Shown: positions 42,457 to 51,059 of the stretch, in pieces
Position numbering within the stretch: position 1 is the stretch's first letter
Layout of the letters: every line of letters starts with the position of its first letter
Origin: Nitrospirillum iridis
GTDB lineage: Bacteria; Pseudomonadota; Alphaproteobacteria; Azospirillales; Azospirillaceae
Length of the DNA: 64,000 nt
Reading direction: 5' to 3'
Assembly (NCBI RefSeq): GCF_014205765.1
Contig: NZ_JACIIZ010000012.1
Span: 62,001-126,000 of the forward strand
Position numbers and translations under genes: made by a program
Notes under the pieces: model-generated
Database searches by the model: none
What the model was told of the DNA's origin: nothing
What the model saw: the letters and a program-made list of their open reading frames with translations, nothing else

Positions 42457-43851
42457 TTACCCCGCCGTGACAGCCCCGCCCAGGGCGTTCAGCAGGCCGG
42501 CGGCATCCGCGACACCCCCGGGGCCGCCGCCGGGCGCGGGGCAATGAACGGTGATGGGCTGGGCCGTGGCGGTGCCCAGCGCCAGGAAGGCCGGCGCCAG
42601 GTCGGCCTCCACCGTCACGGCGGCACCGCCGCGCGGCGGCTGGCCATCGCCATGGACGGTCAGATGGTCGGCCCCCGTCTCCACCGACACGCCGCATCGC
42701 GTCAACGCCGCCGCCAGGGCGGGGACGTGCCGGGCCAGCGCCGACGGCAGGCCGCGCAACACCGTGGCGCCCCGGGCCCCCGCCCCCGCCACGGCCGCCA
42801 GCGCCAGGTCGCGCGCATCGGCCAGGCGGCCGGCGGAAACCTCGATCCCGTGCAGGGGCTGGGCCAGCGGGTGCAGACGGATGTCCGCCATGGGTTCGGC
42901 TCCGCCCCCCGACCCGACCCCCAGCCCGCCCGCCGGACCCACGGCCGCACCCGGGGCCGGAAGCGGCTCGATCGCCAGGTCGGCCCCCATGTCGCGCAGC
43001 AGATGCAGGATGCCGGCCCGGTGCTCATTCGTGCCGACCCGGGCCAGCGCGATGCCGGGACCGGGGCGCAGGGCCGCGGCCACCAGGGCGGCCCCCGCCA
43101 GGGCGGCGTCGCCGGGAACGGCCACCCGCGCCGGCCGCAGTTCCCGGTGGCCGGTGACGCTGACCGCCCAGGCACCGTCCGGCTGGTGACGGGCCACGAT
43201 ATCCGCGCCGAACTGGCGCAGCAGGCGCTCGGTATGGTCGGCGGTGGCCGCCTCCTCCACCACCGTGGTGGTGCCGGCGGTGTTGAGCGCCGCCAGCAAC
43301 AGGGCCGACTTCACCGCGCCGGTCACCGCCGCCAGGGGCCGGTGGTCGATGGGCACGGCGTGCCCGGTCCCCCGCACCAGCAAGGGGGGGCAGGCGTTAC
43401 CCACGCCATCGTGGCCCGCGGTCAAGGCGGCCCCCATGCGTGCCAGCGGTGGCATGGCGGCCTTCAGGAACAGGCTGGCCGGGCCGGTGGTCGTCAAGAA
43501 GGTGTCGCCGGACTGGGTGGACAGGACGCCCGCCAGCAGGGCGAAGGCCAGGCGGTCATTCCCCAGGTCGAGCAAGCCCGGGGCCTGGCGCAGCCCGCCC
43601 ACGCCCACGCCGTGGACGCGCCAGGCGCCCTCGCCCCCGCCCTCCAGGCGCGCACCCAAGGTGCGCAACGCCTGGATCACGGGGTCCGTGCCCGTGGGCA
43701 CCCCCTCCACGTCGCTGGCCCCCACGGCCAGGGCCGCCAGCACCAAGGCCCGGACGGCGATGCCGGCGTCCCCCGGAACGGTGGCGGTTCCGGCCAGGGA
43801 CGGGACCGGCGCCGAGATCCAGGATGCGGCGGGAGGGACAGGCATGGGCAT
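42457..43851 (-). CDS. AroA (EPSP synthase) homologue with dismantled active site
   Basis: 464 aa, clearly homologous to EPSP synthase over its whole length and sitting in the conserved aroA slot before cmk-rpsA. The catalytic positions are changed, however. The PGDKSISHR motif reads PGDAGIAVR (A29, G30; only the Arg stays). GNSGTxxR reads GNDRLAFA (98-105). SAQVKSA reads TGAVKSA (177-183). The PGDPSSAAF block reads PGDAALAGA. The catalytic Asp of the SMIDE segment aligns with Arg near 347. The KESDR loop is missing and DHRIAM is replaced by ADLAPA. Structural segments such as ADHTERLLRQFGADI remain. The frame is intact and GC-typical, so it looks like a maintained pseudoenzyme. A catalytic aroA should exist elsewhere. 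ATGs at 43851 and 43845 are both possible. Confidence 0.85.
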   Translation of the reverse strand: MPMPVPPAASWISAPVPSLAGTATVPGDAGIAVRALVLAALAVGASDVEGVPTGTDPVIQALRTLGARLEGGGEGAWRVHGVGVGGLRQAPGLLDLGNDRLAFALLAGVLSTQSGDTFLTTTGPASLFLKAAMPPLARMGAALTAGHDGVGNACPPLLVRGTGHAVPIDHRPLAAVTGAVKSALLLAALNTAGTTTVVEEAATADHTERLLRQFGADIVARHQPDGAWAVSVTGHRELRPARVAVPGDAALAGAALVAAALRPGPGIALARVGTNEHRAGILHLLRDMGADLAIEPLPAPGAAVGPAGGLGVGSGGGAEPMADIRLHPLAQPLHGIEVSAGRLADARDLALAAVAGAGARGATVLRGLPSALARHVPALAAALTRCGVSVETGADHLTVHGDGQPPRGGAAVTVEADLAPAFLALGTATAQPITVHCPAPGGGPGGVADAAGLLNALGGAVTAG

Positions 43852-44144
43852 GGGCGTTCTTGGTCCTGAAACCTGGGTCCTGAAACCGGCGCCTGACTCC
43901 GGCGCCGGAAAACGGGCGTGACGGGGCCAAGCATGGCCCCGCCCCGGGGGCAGCGCAAGGCGCCAGCCCCAGCCGAGCGCCCTCATTCGCGGCGAAAGCG
44001 CCCCCTTGTGGGTGTCTTTATTGATTCACGTTTGACAGGGGGCGGGCTTCATGGCAAACGCCCGCTCCTGTACCTTTTTATGGTGAGCGCGGAAATGGTC
44101 GGCCCGGGCCGTCGCCGCGCCATGTTTTTTGATGGAGGATTGCC

Positions 44145-44546
44145 GTGGCGAAACCGGAATGGGGCACGAAGCGGATCTGCCCGAACTGCGGCACCCGCTA
44201 TTACGACATGCGGAAGAACCCGCCGACCTGCCCCTCTTGCTCGACCGTGTTCGATCCGGAGGCCTTGCTGAAGTCCCGCCGCGCCCGCCCCATCCTGGCT
44301 GACGACACCAAGAAGCCGGTGCTGGACGTCGGCGCCAGCGACGAGGTCGAGGACGAGGAGAAGGAAGAGGCCTTGGAAGAGGCCGAGGTGGATCTGGAGG
44401 TCGACGACCTGGAAGGGGCCGAGACCGCCGACGCCGTGCCGGGCGAGGACGACGAGGACGTCCTGCTGGAGGACGCCGAGGAATTGGGCGACGAGGATGA
44501 CATGGGCGAAGTGGTCGACGTCGAAGGTGGCGACGAGGACCGCTAA
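44145..44546 (+). CDS. FYDLN acid domain protein (TIGR02300)
   Basis: 133 aa. The N-terminus AKPEWGTKRICPNCGTRYYDM contains two CxxC zinc-ribbon pairs (CPNC, and CPSC at about residues 29-32). The C-terminal two thirds are almost entirely Asp/Glu, as in this alphaproteobacterial family. Function unknown; the acidic tail may mimic nucleic acid. The ATG/GTG choice is set by the family N-terminus MAKPEWG. It is divergent from the aroA-like gene and precedes tRNA-Ala, a conserved alphaproteobacterial neighbourhood. Confidence 0.93.
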   Translation: MAKPEWGTKRICPNCGTRYYDMRKNPPTCPSCSTVFDPEALLKSRRARPILADDTKKPVLDVGASDEVEDEEKEEALEEAEVDLEVDDLEGAETADAVPGEDDEDVLLEDAEELGDEDDMGEVVDVEGGDEDR

Positions 44547-44692
44547 AACCCTTTTAAAATCAGGTCGTTGGCCGTTTCGCAAAAAAAGTTCGGAACCCCG
44601 AATTTTTCTCTTGATCCGGCCGACGCATCTGAGCATATTCCCGCCCACACCACGCCAGCCCCCAGGCGGCGCGGGACGAGTTAAAATGGTTT

Positions 44693-44768
<76 letters not shown>

Positions 44769-44774
44769 AATCTG

Positions 44775-44813
44775 AAAGGCCGGCTGACGACTCAGCCGGC
44801 CTTTCGTGTTTTT
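44775..44813 (+). terminator. Intrinsic terminator of tRNA-Ala copy 1
   Basis: AAAGGCCGGCTGA pairs with TCAGCCGGCCTTT across CGAC, followed after CGTG by a run of T. Confidence 0.88.
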
Positions 44814-45041
44814 GGCCCAGTTGATTGTTGGTTCATGCCGCTTTTTCTTGCGCGGCGGCGGCAAGGGCGACTGGCCGACTTGGGCAAGGTGCGCTTCAAG
44901 GGTCCACATGCCCTGCTTACATGGCAGGGTCGCAGGTGAAACTGCGCCCTTGATCTCAGGGCCGCATCTGCGCATATTCCCGGCCTCACCGCCGCCCTGC
45001 ACAGCAGGGGCCCAGATGGCGGGGACCGACTTAAAAGGTTC

Positions 45042-45117
<76 letters not shown>

Positions 45118-45123
45118 AATCCG

Positions 45124-45153
45124 AAAGCCCGGTTGGTTCATCCAGCCGGGCTT
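45124..45153 (+). terminator. Hairpin after tRNA-Ala copy 2
   Basis: AAAGCCCGGTTGG pairs with CCAGCCGGGCTTT across a short loop (with one mismatch). It corresponds to the copy 1 terminator but has only a three-T tail, so termination may be weaker. Confidence 0.75.
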
Positions 45154-45247
45154 TCGTGCGTCTGGGGCCCTTCGCCTCTCGCCCCGCCCAGCGGGGCCGC
45201 TTGGTATGGGCACGTCACACCCACGGAAATGAACGGCGCCCCTGCCC

Positions 45248-45817
45248 CTACAGCAAGGCGGCATACTGCCGTAGCTCGCCTGCGGTGGCCACCAGCCCCT
45301 GGCGGGTCAAGGTGGCCAGATAGTCCTCAACGCTGTAGGGCGGGTTCTTGAGGCGGGCGCGGACCTTGGCGACGGCCGTGCAGAAGGCGGCAGGGTCCAG
45401 ACTCATCTGGTTGAGAAGGAAATCATCGGGATGCAGCGCCTCTATGCCGTAGGGAGCCAGGGCCGCCTCGGGGAAGTCAGCCAGGTTCTGCGTCACGATG
45501 GCGTCGCAGCGCCCCTTGATGGCGGCGGCCAGCACATGCCGGTCATTGGGGTCGGGAAGGGTCAGCGACGCGATCAGGCCCTGATAGCCGGTCACCACAC
45601 AGTCCCGGGTGGCCCGGTCCATCTGGTCGCGCGTCTGCTCCAGCTTGGCGCGGTCGCGGTAGGGTTGGGTGCGCATCAGCGCTTCGATCCATTCGCGGTG
45701 GATGTCCGCGCTCCATTTGGCATGGAAGACGTCCATCACCGCGAGCTGCATCAGCAGGTCTCGCATGGGCGCGGGATACAGGACATTGGCGTCAAGCAGC
45801 GCCGTGTACACCGTCAC
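45248..45817 (-). CDS. PIN domain toxin-like nuclease
   Basis: 189 aa. The PIN domain starts with LLDANVLYPAPMRDLLMQLA (first Asp) and includes LPDPNDRHVLAAAI (second acidic cluster) and IVTQNLADFP (third), the normal metal-binding set of VapC-like RNases. The C-terminal 50 residues are extra to VapC. The GTG start overlaps the upstream antitoxin-like stop by 4 nt (GTGA). This forms a type II toxin-antitoxin-like pair; activity is inferred. Confidence 0.87.
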   Translation of the reverse strand: MTVYTALLDANVLYPAPMRDLLMQLAVMDVFHAKWSADIHREWIEALMRTQPYRDRAKLEQTRDQMDRATRDCVVTGYQGLIASLTLPDPNDRHVLAAAIKGRCDAIVTQNLADFPEAALAPYGIEALHPDDFLLNQMSLDPAAFCTAVAKVRARLKNPPYSVEDYLATLTRQGLVATAGELRQYAALL

Positions 45818-46284
45818 GGCGCGCCATAGCCCATGTCGTTCTCCTGGGCGTCCGCGACGAGCTGGTCCAGCACCCGCTCCCGATCCGCATCGATGCGGGC
45901 CTTATAGGCCATGACATCCTCCATGCGGATGCGGCGATGCTTCCCCACCATCCGGTGGGGAATGGCCTTGCCCTCCAGCAAGCCGATGAGGAAGGGGCGG
46001 GAGACGTTGAGGATGTCGGCCGCCTGCACCGTGGTCAGTTCGGCATTCTCGGGGATGATGGTCACCCCGCGCCCGGCCGCCATCGCCTCCAGGATGTCCA
46101 TCAGCATGCGCACGGCGCCGGCGGGTAATTCGATGGGCTGTTCTTGCTCAGCGTCCTTCACCCGCAGCGTCAGGGGCCGGCCCTTGGCAACGAAGCGCGA
46201 GAGGTTCTGGCCCGATCGACGGGCAAGCGCCGCCTCTTGTTCGGTCGGCGGTGGTTGGCGGTGGGCAAGGACGGTCATGATCAT
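45814..46284 (-). CDS. Antitoxin-like DNA-binding protein (excisionase-type HTH)
   Basis: 156 aa. The C-terminal half has an excisionase/MerR-type helix-turn-helix, AELTTVQAADILNVSRPFLIGLLEGKAIPHRMVGKHRRIRMEDV, split over about residues 80-125. The N-terminal half is likely the toxin-binding part. Translationally coupled to the PIN gene downstream. ATGs at 46284 and 46278 both follow AAGGGG. An AT-rich stretch about 30-90 nt upstream (46290-46370) is a likely promoter and autoregulatory site. Confidence 0.83.
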   Translation of the reverse strand: MIMTVLAHRQPPPTEQEAALARRSGQNLSRFVAKGRPLTLRVKDAEQEQPIELPAGAVRMLMDILEAMAAGRGVTIIPENAELTTVQAADILNVSRPFLIGLLEGKAIPHRMVGKHRRIRMEDVMAYKARIDADRERVLDQLVADAQENDMGYGAP

Positions 46285-46513
46285 CCCCTTCTTCTCGTCG
46301 GTTCGATATCATAACGCCGGTAAGTGCAATAAGTGAATTATATGAATTTAGTGCTTGTCGCGCCTAGCACAGGCCGAGCGAAAGGCCGCATAACCAGGTG
46401 TCCGCTGAAACGGGGGAAGGTCAGGCAAACTGTCCTTGAAACGGGGATATCACCGGGGGATCGTTAGGATCGGCCGTTGAGTGCCGCACTGTCCCTCCTT
46501 CCCCCGAGTCCCC

Positions 46514-48373
46514 ATGCCGATCCGCCCCGCCCGCCTGCCGGCGCTCTGCGCCGCCCTCCTGCTGTCCGTCGTTCCAGCCACCTTGGCGGAACGCGCCAAG
46601 GCCGCCGCGCCGTGGGACACGGACTTCCTGCCGCCCCTGCCCGCCTGGCATGGCGCGTCGGAGAGGCTGGTGGCGAAGGCGGATGATCCCTGGATCACGC
46701 CGGCGGAGGCCACCGGCCTGACCGCCACGCCCAGCTACGCCGAGACCCGCGCCTATCTCGACCGCCTGGTCGCGGCGGCCCCCACCCTGCTGCGGCAAGA
46801 GGTGTTCGGCGTGTCGCCGGAGGGGCGGGAGCTGGTGGCGGTGCTGGCGGCCAAGGGGCTTGTCGATGGACCCGGGGGCGGCAAGCCGGACTTGGCCAAG
46901 CCGCTGCTGCTGGTGCAGGCGGGCATCCATGCCGGGGAGATCGACGGCAAGGATGCCGGGCTGATGCTGCTGCGTGACATCACCCAGCGGGGAAAGGACA
47001 ACCTGCTGGACCGTGTGAACCTGCTGTTCGTACCCATCTTCAATGTCGACGGCCACGAACGCGCCGGCCCCTACAACCGGCCCAACCAGCGGGGCCCCGT
47101 GAACCAGGGCTGGCGCACCACGGCGCAGAACCTGAACCTCAACCGCGACTACGGCAAGCTGGACACGCCGGAGATGCGGGCCATGATCGCCCTGATCCGC
47201 CGCTATCAGCCCGACCTCTATCTGGACATCCATGTCACCGACGGCATGGACTACGCCTATGACATCACCTTCGGCAATGACGAGGGGGCCAGCGGCGACC
47301 TGTACTCCCCCGCCATCGACCGCTGGCTGGCCGGCCCCTTCAAGGCCGCCGTCGCCCAGGCGCTGACCAAGGCCGGGCACATCCCCGGCCCCCTGGTGAC
47401 GGAGGCCGACGGCCGCAAGCCGGAGGGCGGCATCACCGGCGGCACCACGCCCCTGCGCTTTTCCATTGGTTATGGCAACCTGGTCCATATCCCGACCGTG
47501 CTGGTGGAGAACCATTCGCTGAAGCCCTACCGCCAGCGGGTGCTGGGCACCTACATCCTGGTGGAGCGCGCGCTGACCCTGCTGGCGGACCAGGGGGGCG
47601 CCCTGCGCCAAGCCATCGCCGCCGACCGCGCCCGCCGCCCCGCCAGCCTGGCCGTGGCCTTCGAGGCGGAGAAGACGCCCACCGGCGGCGTCGACTTCAA
47701 GACCATGGCGCATGAGGCCTACACCTCCCCCGCGTCGGGCGGGACGGAGGTGCGCTGGCTGGGCCGGCCGGGCCCCACCGTGCGCATGCCCGTCTATCTC
47801 GACCACCCCAGCGTCAGCGTCGCCCGCCCGGCGGCCTATTGGGTCCCCGCCACCAAGCCGGAGATCATCGAACGGTTGCGCCTGCACGGCCTGGCGATGG
47901 AGACGCTGGACCAGCCGCGCGACATCACCCTGGACACCGTGCGCCTGACCGATCCGAAGCTGGCCACCGAGACCAATGAGGGCCATGTCATGCTGGACAG
48001 CGCCGGCTATGCGCATGAGACCCGGACGGTCCGCTACCCCAAGGGCTCCGTCCGCGTGCCCACCGACCAGCCGCTAGGCGACCTGGCCGGTCAGTTGCTG
48101 GAAGCGGAAAGCACCGAGTCGTTCCTGGCCTGGGGCTATTTCCCGGAAATCCTGCAACGCACGGAATATATCGAGCCCTACGCCATCGCCCCGCTGGCGG
48201 AGCGCATGCTGGCCGCCGACCCGGCCCTGAAGGCGGCGTTCGAGGCCAAGCTGGCGGCCGATCCCGCCTTCGCCGCCAGCCCCGACCAGCGCCTGGCTTG
48301 GCTCTATGACCGCACGCCCTACAGCGATGCCGCCTATCTGCGCTATCCCGTGGGCCGCGAAGTCGCGCGATGA
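46514..48373 (+). CDS. M14-family zinc carboxypeptidase-like protein
   Basis: 619 aa, secreted. A signal peptide covers about residues 1-30. The M14 zinc ligands are in GIHAGEIDGKDAG (His-X-X-Glu) and DIHVTDGMDYAYD (His), and NLNRDYGKLDTPE fits the substrate-binding Asn-Arg pair. The C-terminal half (from about residue 380) is a long domain of unknown type. Substrate unknown; peptidoglycan peptides or proteins are possible. The ATG at 46514 gives the signal peptide. Confidence 0.85.
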   Translation: MPIRPARLPALCAALLLSVVPATLAERAKAAAPWDTDFLPPLPAWHGASERLVAKADDPWITPAEATGLTATPSYAETRAYLDRLVAAAPTLLRQEVFGVSPEGRELVAVLAAKGLVDGPGGGKPDLAKPLLLVQAGIHAGEIDGKDAGLMLLRDITQRGKDNLLDRVNLLFVPIFNVDGHERAGPYNRPNQRGPVNQGWRTTAQNLNLNRDYGKLDTPEMRAMIALIRRYQPDLYLDIHVTDGMDYAYDITFGNDEGASGDLYSPAIDRWLAGPFKAAVAQALTKAGHIPGPLVTEADGRKPEGGITGGTTPLRFSIGYGNLVHIPTVLVENHSLKPYRQRVLGTYILVERALTLLADQGGALRQAIAADRARRPASLAVAFEAEKTPTGGVDFKTMAHEAYTSPASGGTEVRWLGRPGPTVRMPVYLDHPSVSVARPAAYWVPATKPEIIERLRLHGLAMETLDQPRDITLDTVRLTDPKLATETNEGHVMLDSAGYAHETRTVRYPKGSVRVPTDQPLGDLAGQLLEAESTESFLAWGYFPEILQRTEYIEPYAIAPLAERMLAADPALKAAFEAKLAADPAFAASPDQRLAWLYDRTPYSDAAYLRYPVGREVAR

Positions 48374-48377
48374 GACA

Positions 48378-48419
48378 GCAAAAAGGGCCGCCCCCGGTGA
48401 CAGGGACGGCCCTTTTTTC
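48378..48419 (+). terminator. Bidirectional intrinsic terminator
   Basis: AAAAGGGCCG pairs with CGGCCCTTTT around a loop of about 16 nt and is followed by more T. It serves the M14 gene and, on the minus strand, msrA. Confidence 0.85.
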
Positions 48420-48436
48420 TTGGACGATTGATCGGC

Positions 48437-48946
48437 TTACTTGCCGTCCAGCACCCAGGTGGGGCGGACCCAGTGGCAGGTGTAGCCGCCGACGTTCTTT
48501 TCCAGATAGTCCTGGTGATACGCCTCACCCTCCCAGAAGGCGCCCACGGGCACGATCTGGGTGACGGCCTTGCCCGGCCAGCGGCCGGAGGCGTCAACCT
48601 GGGCCGTCACCTCCTCGGCCACCGCCTTCTGTTCCGGCGAGGCGTAGAAGATGGCGCTGCGGTACTGGCTGCCGATGTCGTTGCCCTGGCGGTTGGCGGT
48701 CGTCGGATCGTGGATCTGGAAGAAGAACTCGATCAGGCGGCGGTAGGTCAGCTTGGCCGGGTCGAACGTGATCTCGATGGCTTCGGCATGGCCGGTGGTG
48801 CCGGTCTTCACGTCCTTGTAGGTCGGGTTTTCCAGGGCGCCGCCGGTGTAGCCCACGCGGGTGTCGACCACGCCCGGCACCTTGCGGATCAGGTCTTCCA
48901 TGCCCCAGAAGCAACCGCCGGCCAGGGTCGCGGTTTCGGTCGTCAT
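48437..48946 (-). CDS. msrA: Peptide methionine (S)-sulfoxide reductase MsrA
   Basis: 169 aa. The catalytic motif GCFWGMED is near residues 11-18 and is followed by VGYTGG and [15 protein letters not shown], all MsrA signatures. It repairs methionine-S-sulfoxide after oxidative damage. The ATG at 48946 has GAGAGGA about 10 nt upstream, so the in-frame start at 48985 is not used. No msrB is adjacent. Confidence 0.95.
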   Translation of the reverse strand: MTTETATLAGGCFWGMEDLIRKVPGVVDTRVGYTGGALENPTYKDVKTGTTGHAEAIEITFDPAKLTYRRLIEFFFQIHDPTTANRQGNDIGSQYRSAIFYASPEQKAVAEEVTAQVDASGRWPGKAVTQIVPVGAFWEGEAYHQDYLEKNVGGYTCHWVRPTWVLDGK

Positions 48947-49047
48947 CGTCGTCGTCCTCTCTCGGGAAGTGTACCGGTCAGGCACTGCAAGTAAGCGCTG
49001 GCGCCCCCCGCTTCAACAGCGATGTGGGCGCCAGCGCGGCCGCCGCC

Positions 49048-50019
49048 TCAGAAGGCCGAGCCGTAGACGTCCGCCAAGGCGGCGTCATCGAAGCGGTAGC
49101 TGGTGCTGCAGAACTCGCAGCTCACCTCCACCGCGCCGTCGACCTTCATGTCCGCCACTTCCTCCCGCGGCAGGGACTTCAGCACCGTCACCACCCGCTC
49201 GCGCGAGCAGCGGCACTGGGCCGCCAGGCCGTGGGGGGCGTAGGCCCGCACCTCTTCCTCATGGAACAGGCGGAACAGCACGTCGGTCACCGGCAGGCCG
49301 GGGTCCAGCACCTCGGCCGGGGTGACGGTGGACAGCAGGGCCATGGCCCGGCGCCAGTCGTCTTCCAGGTCGCTGGGCTTGGCGTCCGACGCCACGGTGC
49401 CGGCATCCTCGTCCGGCAGGGCCTGCAGCATGATGGCGCCGCCCGCCCAGGTGCCGTCTTCCCCGTCGCTGCGGCCGGCATGGACGATGATGCCCGTCGC
49501 CAGCTGTTCCGACTGGGTGAAGTAATGGCGCACGCAATCATCCATGCGCCCGCCCTCCAGGCCGACGATGCCCTGGTAGCGCTGGGTGTGCTCGCCCTGG
49601 TCGACGGTGAAGGCCAGATAGCCCTTGCCCAGCAGGGTGGGCACGGGCGCCCACGACGCGGGCGCGTCGCCGGATGCCGCCAGGGCGGTCGTCAGCGCCT
49701 GCTCATCATACTGGGCGTAGCCGCGCACGGCACCGGCGCTGGTGACATCGGCCACCATCAGGCGGATGGGGCCGTCGCCCTTGGTCTGCAGGGTGAACAC
49801 GCCCTCATATTTCAGCGCCGCCGCCAGCGTCACCGCCAGGGTGATGGTCTCCGCCAGCATCTGGGCGACGGGGCCGGGATAGGCGTGGCGGCCCAGGATC
49901 TCGTCCAGCACCGGCCCCAGGCGCACCATGCGGCCGCGCAGGTTGGACCGGTCCAGCTGGAAGGGCTGCACCACGTCGAGGTCACGGAAGGACAGAGCGG
50001 AAGCTGTGACGGTGGTCAT
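49048..50019 (-). CDS. hslO: Redox-regulated chaperone Hsp33
   Basis: 323 aa. The C-terminal redox switch has CRCSRE and CEFCSTSYRF, the CxC and CxxC pairs that hold zinc when reduced and release it under oxidation to activate holdase function. The N-terminal domain has LAVTLAAALKYEGVFTLQTKGDGPI and the GLVxxEGG-like region. The ATG at 50019 is favoured by family N-termini over one seven codons earlier. It follows argF on the same strand, past a terminator. Confidence 0.94.
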   Translation of the reverse strand: MTTVTASALSFRDLDVVQPFQLDRSNLRGRMVRLGPVLDEILGRHAYPGPVAQMLAETITLAVTLAAALKYEGVFTLQTKGDGPIRLMVADVTSAGAVRGYAQYDEQALTTALAASGDAPASWAPVPTLLGKGYLAFTVDQGEHTQRYQGIVGLEGGRMDDCVRHYFTQSEQLATGIIVHAGRSDGEDGTWAGGAIMLQALPDEDAGTVASDAKPSDLEDDWRRAMALLSTVTPAEVLDPGLPVTDVLFRLFHEEEVRAYAPHGLAAQCRCSRERVVTVLKSLPREEVADMKVDGAVEVSCEFCSTSYRFDDAALADVYGSAF

Positions 50020-50031
50020 GATCGCGTACCC

Positions 50032-50070
50032 CAAAAACAAAGGCGCCCGACCGGCTGCGCGCCGATCGGG
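50032..50070 (-). terminator. Intrinsic terminator after argF
   Basis: On the minus strand CCCGATCGG pairs with CCGGTCGGG and is followed by CGCC and TTTGTTTTT. It lies just after the argF stop and before the hslO start, so it separates the two units. Confidence 0.8.
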
Positions 50071-50118
50071 AGCTTGTAGACCTCAGGCAAGGCGCCCTTG
50101 CAACCGGTACCGGAACGA

Positions 50119-51045
50119 TCAGGCGTTCAGACACCAGGCCAGGATGCCCTTCTGGGCGTGCAGGCGGTTCTCCGCCTCGTCCCAGACGACGGACTGCGGC
50201 CCGTCGATGACGGAGGTGGTCACCTCCTCCTCCCGATGGGCCGGCAGGCAATGCATGAATATGGCGTCGGGGGAGGCCAGTTTCATCAAGCCGTCGTTGA
50301 CCTGGAAGGGGGTCAGCAATGCCATGCGCGCGGGCGCATCCTTGTGATGCATGGACACCCAGGTGTCCGTCACCACGATGTCCGCGCCCTCCGCCGCCGC
50401 GCGCGGATCCTCGGTCACCACCAGGCGCGCGCCTTCGGCCGCCGCCCAGGCCACGGTATCGGCCGTGGGCTGCAGGCTCTTAGGCGCCGCCACCCGCATC
50501 TCGAAACCGAAGCGGGCGGCCGCGTGGATCCAGCTCTGGCAGACATTGTTGGCATCGCCGCTCCAGCAGACGACGCGGCCCTCGATGGGCCCGCGCTTCT
50601 CCTCGAACGTCATGATGTCCGCCATGATCTGGCAGGGGTGGGAGGTGTCGGTCAGGCCATTGATGACGGGAATGCTGGCCGCCCCCGCCATCTCGTGCAC
50701 CTTGGTCTCATGATCGGTGCGGATCATGATGACGTTGACGAAGCGCGATAGCACGCGGGCCGTGTCGGCGATGGTCTCGCCATGGCCCAGCTGGATCTCG
50801 CGTCCCGTCAGGGTGATGACCTCACCGCCCAGCTGGCGCATCCCCACCTCGAACGAGACGCGGGTGCGGGTGGACGGCTTCTCGAAAATGGTGGCCAGCG
50901 TCAGCCCCTGGAAGGGCCGGGGATGGGCGGCCGTGCCGCTGGTCTTCTTCAGGTCATGGCCCCGGTTCAGGATTTGACGCAGCGTGGCCGTGTCGAAATC
51001 GCTGATATCCAGGAAATGCCGGACCGTCTTGGTCGTCTCGGTCAT
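50119..51045 (-). CDS. argF: Ornithine carbamoyltransferase
   Basis: Makes citrulline from ornithine and carbamoyl phosphate; 308 aa. The carbamoyl-phosphate motif STRTRVSFE is near residue 58, the HPCQIMAD motif near 137, and [10 protein letters not shown] near 265 with its catalytic Cys. It lies 14 nt downstream of argD on the same strand, so the two form an operon for arginine synthesis. Confidence 0.97.
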   Translation of the reverse strand: MTETTKTVRHFLDISDFDTATLRQILNRGHDLKKTSGTAAHPRPFQGLTLATIFEKPSTRTRVSFEVGMRQLGGEVITLTGREIQLGHGETIADTARVLSRFVNVIMIRTDHETKVHEMAGAASIPVINGLTDTSHPCQIMADIMTFEEKRGPIEGRVVCWSGDANNVCQSWIHAAARFGFEMRVAAPKSLQPTADTVAWAAAEGARLVVTEDPRAAAEGADIVVTDTWVSMHHKDAPARMALLTPFQVNDGLMKLASPDAIFMHCLPAHREEEVTTSVIDGPQSVVWDEAENRLHAQKGILAWCLNA

Positions 51046-51059
51046 AAATCAGGCTCCCC

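Noticed and set aside
42457-43851. Frameshifted or broken aroA pseudogene
   Set aside because: The frame is intact from start to stop with normal codon use; the loss is of specific catalytic residues, not of reading frame.
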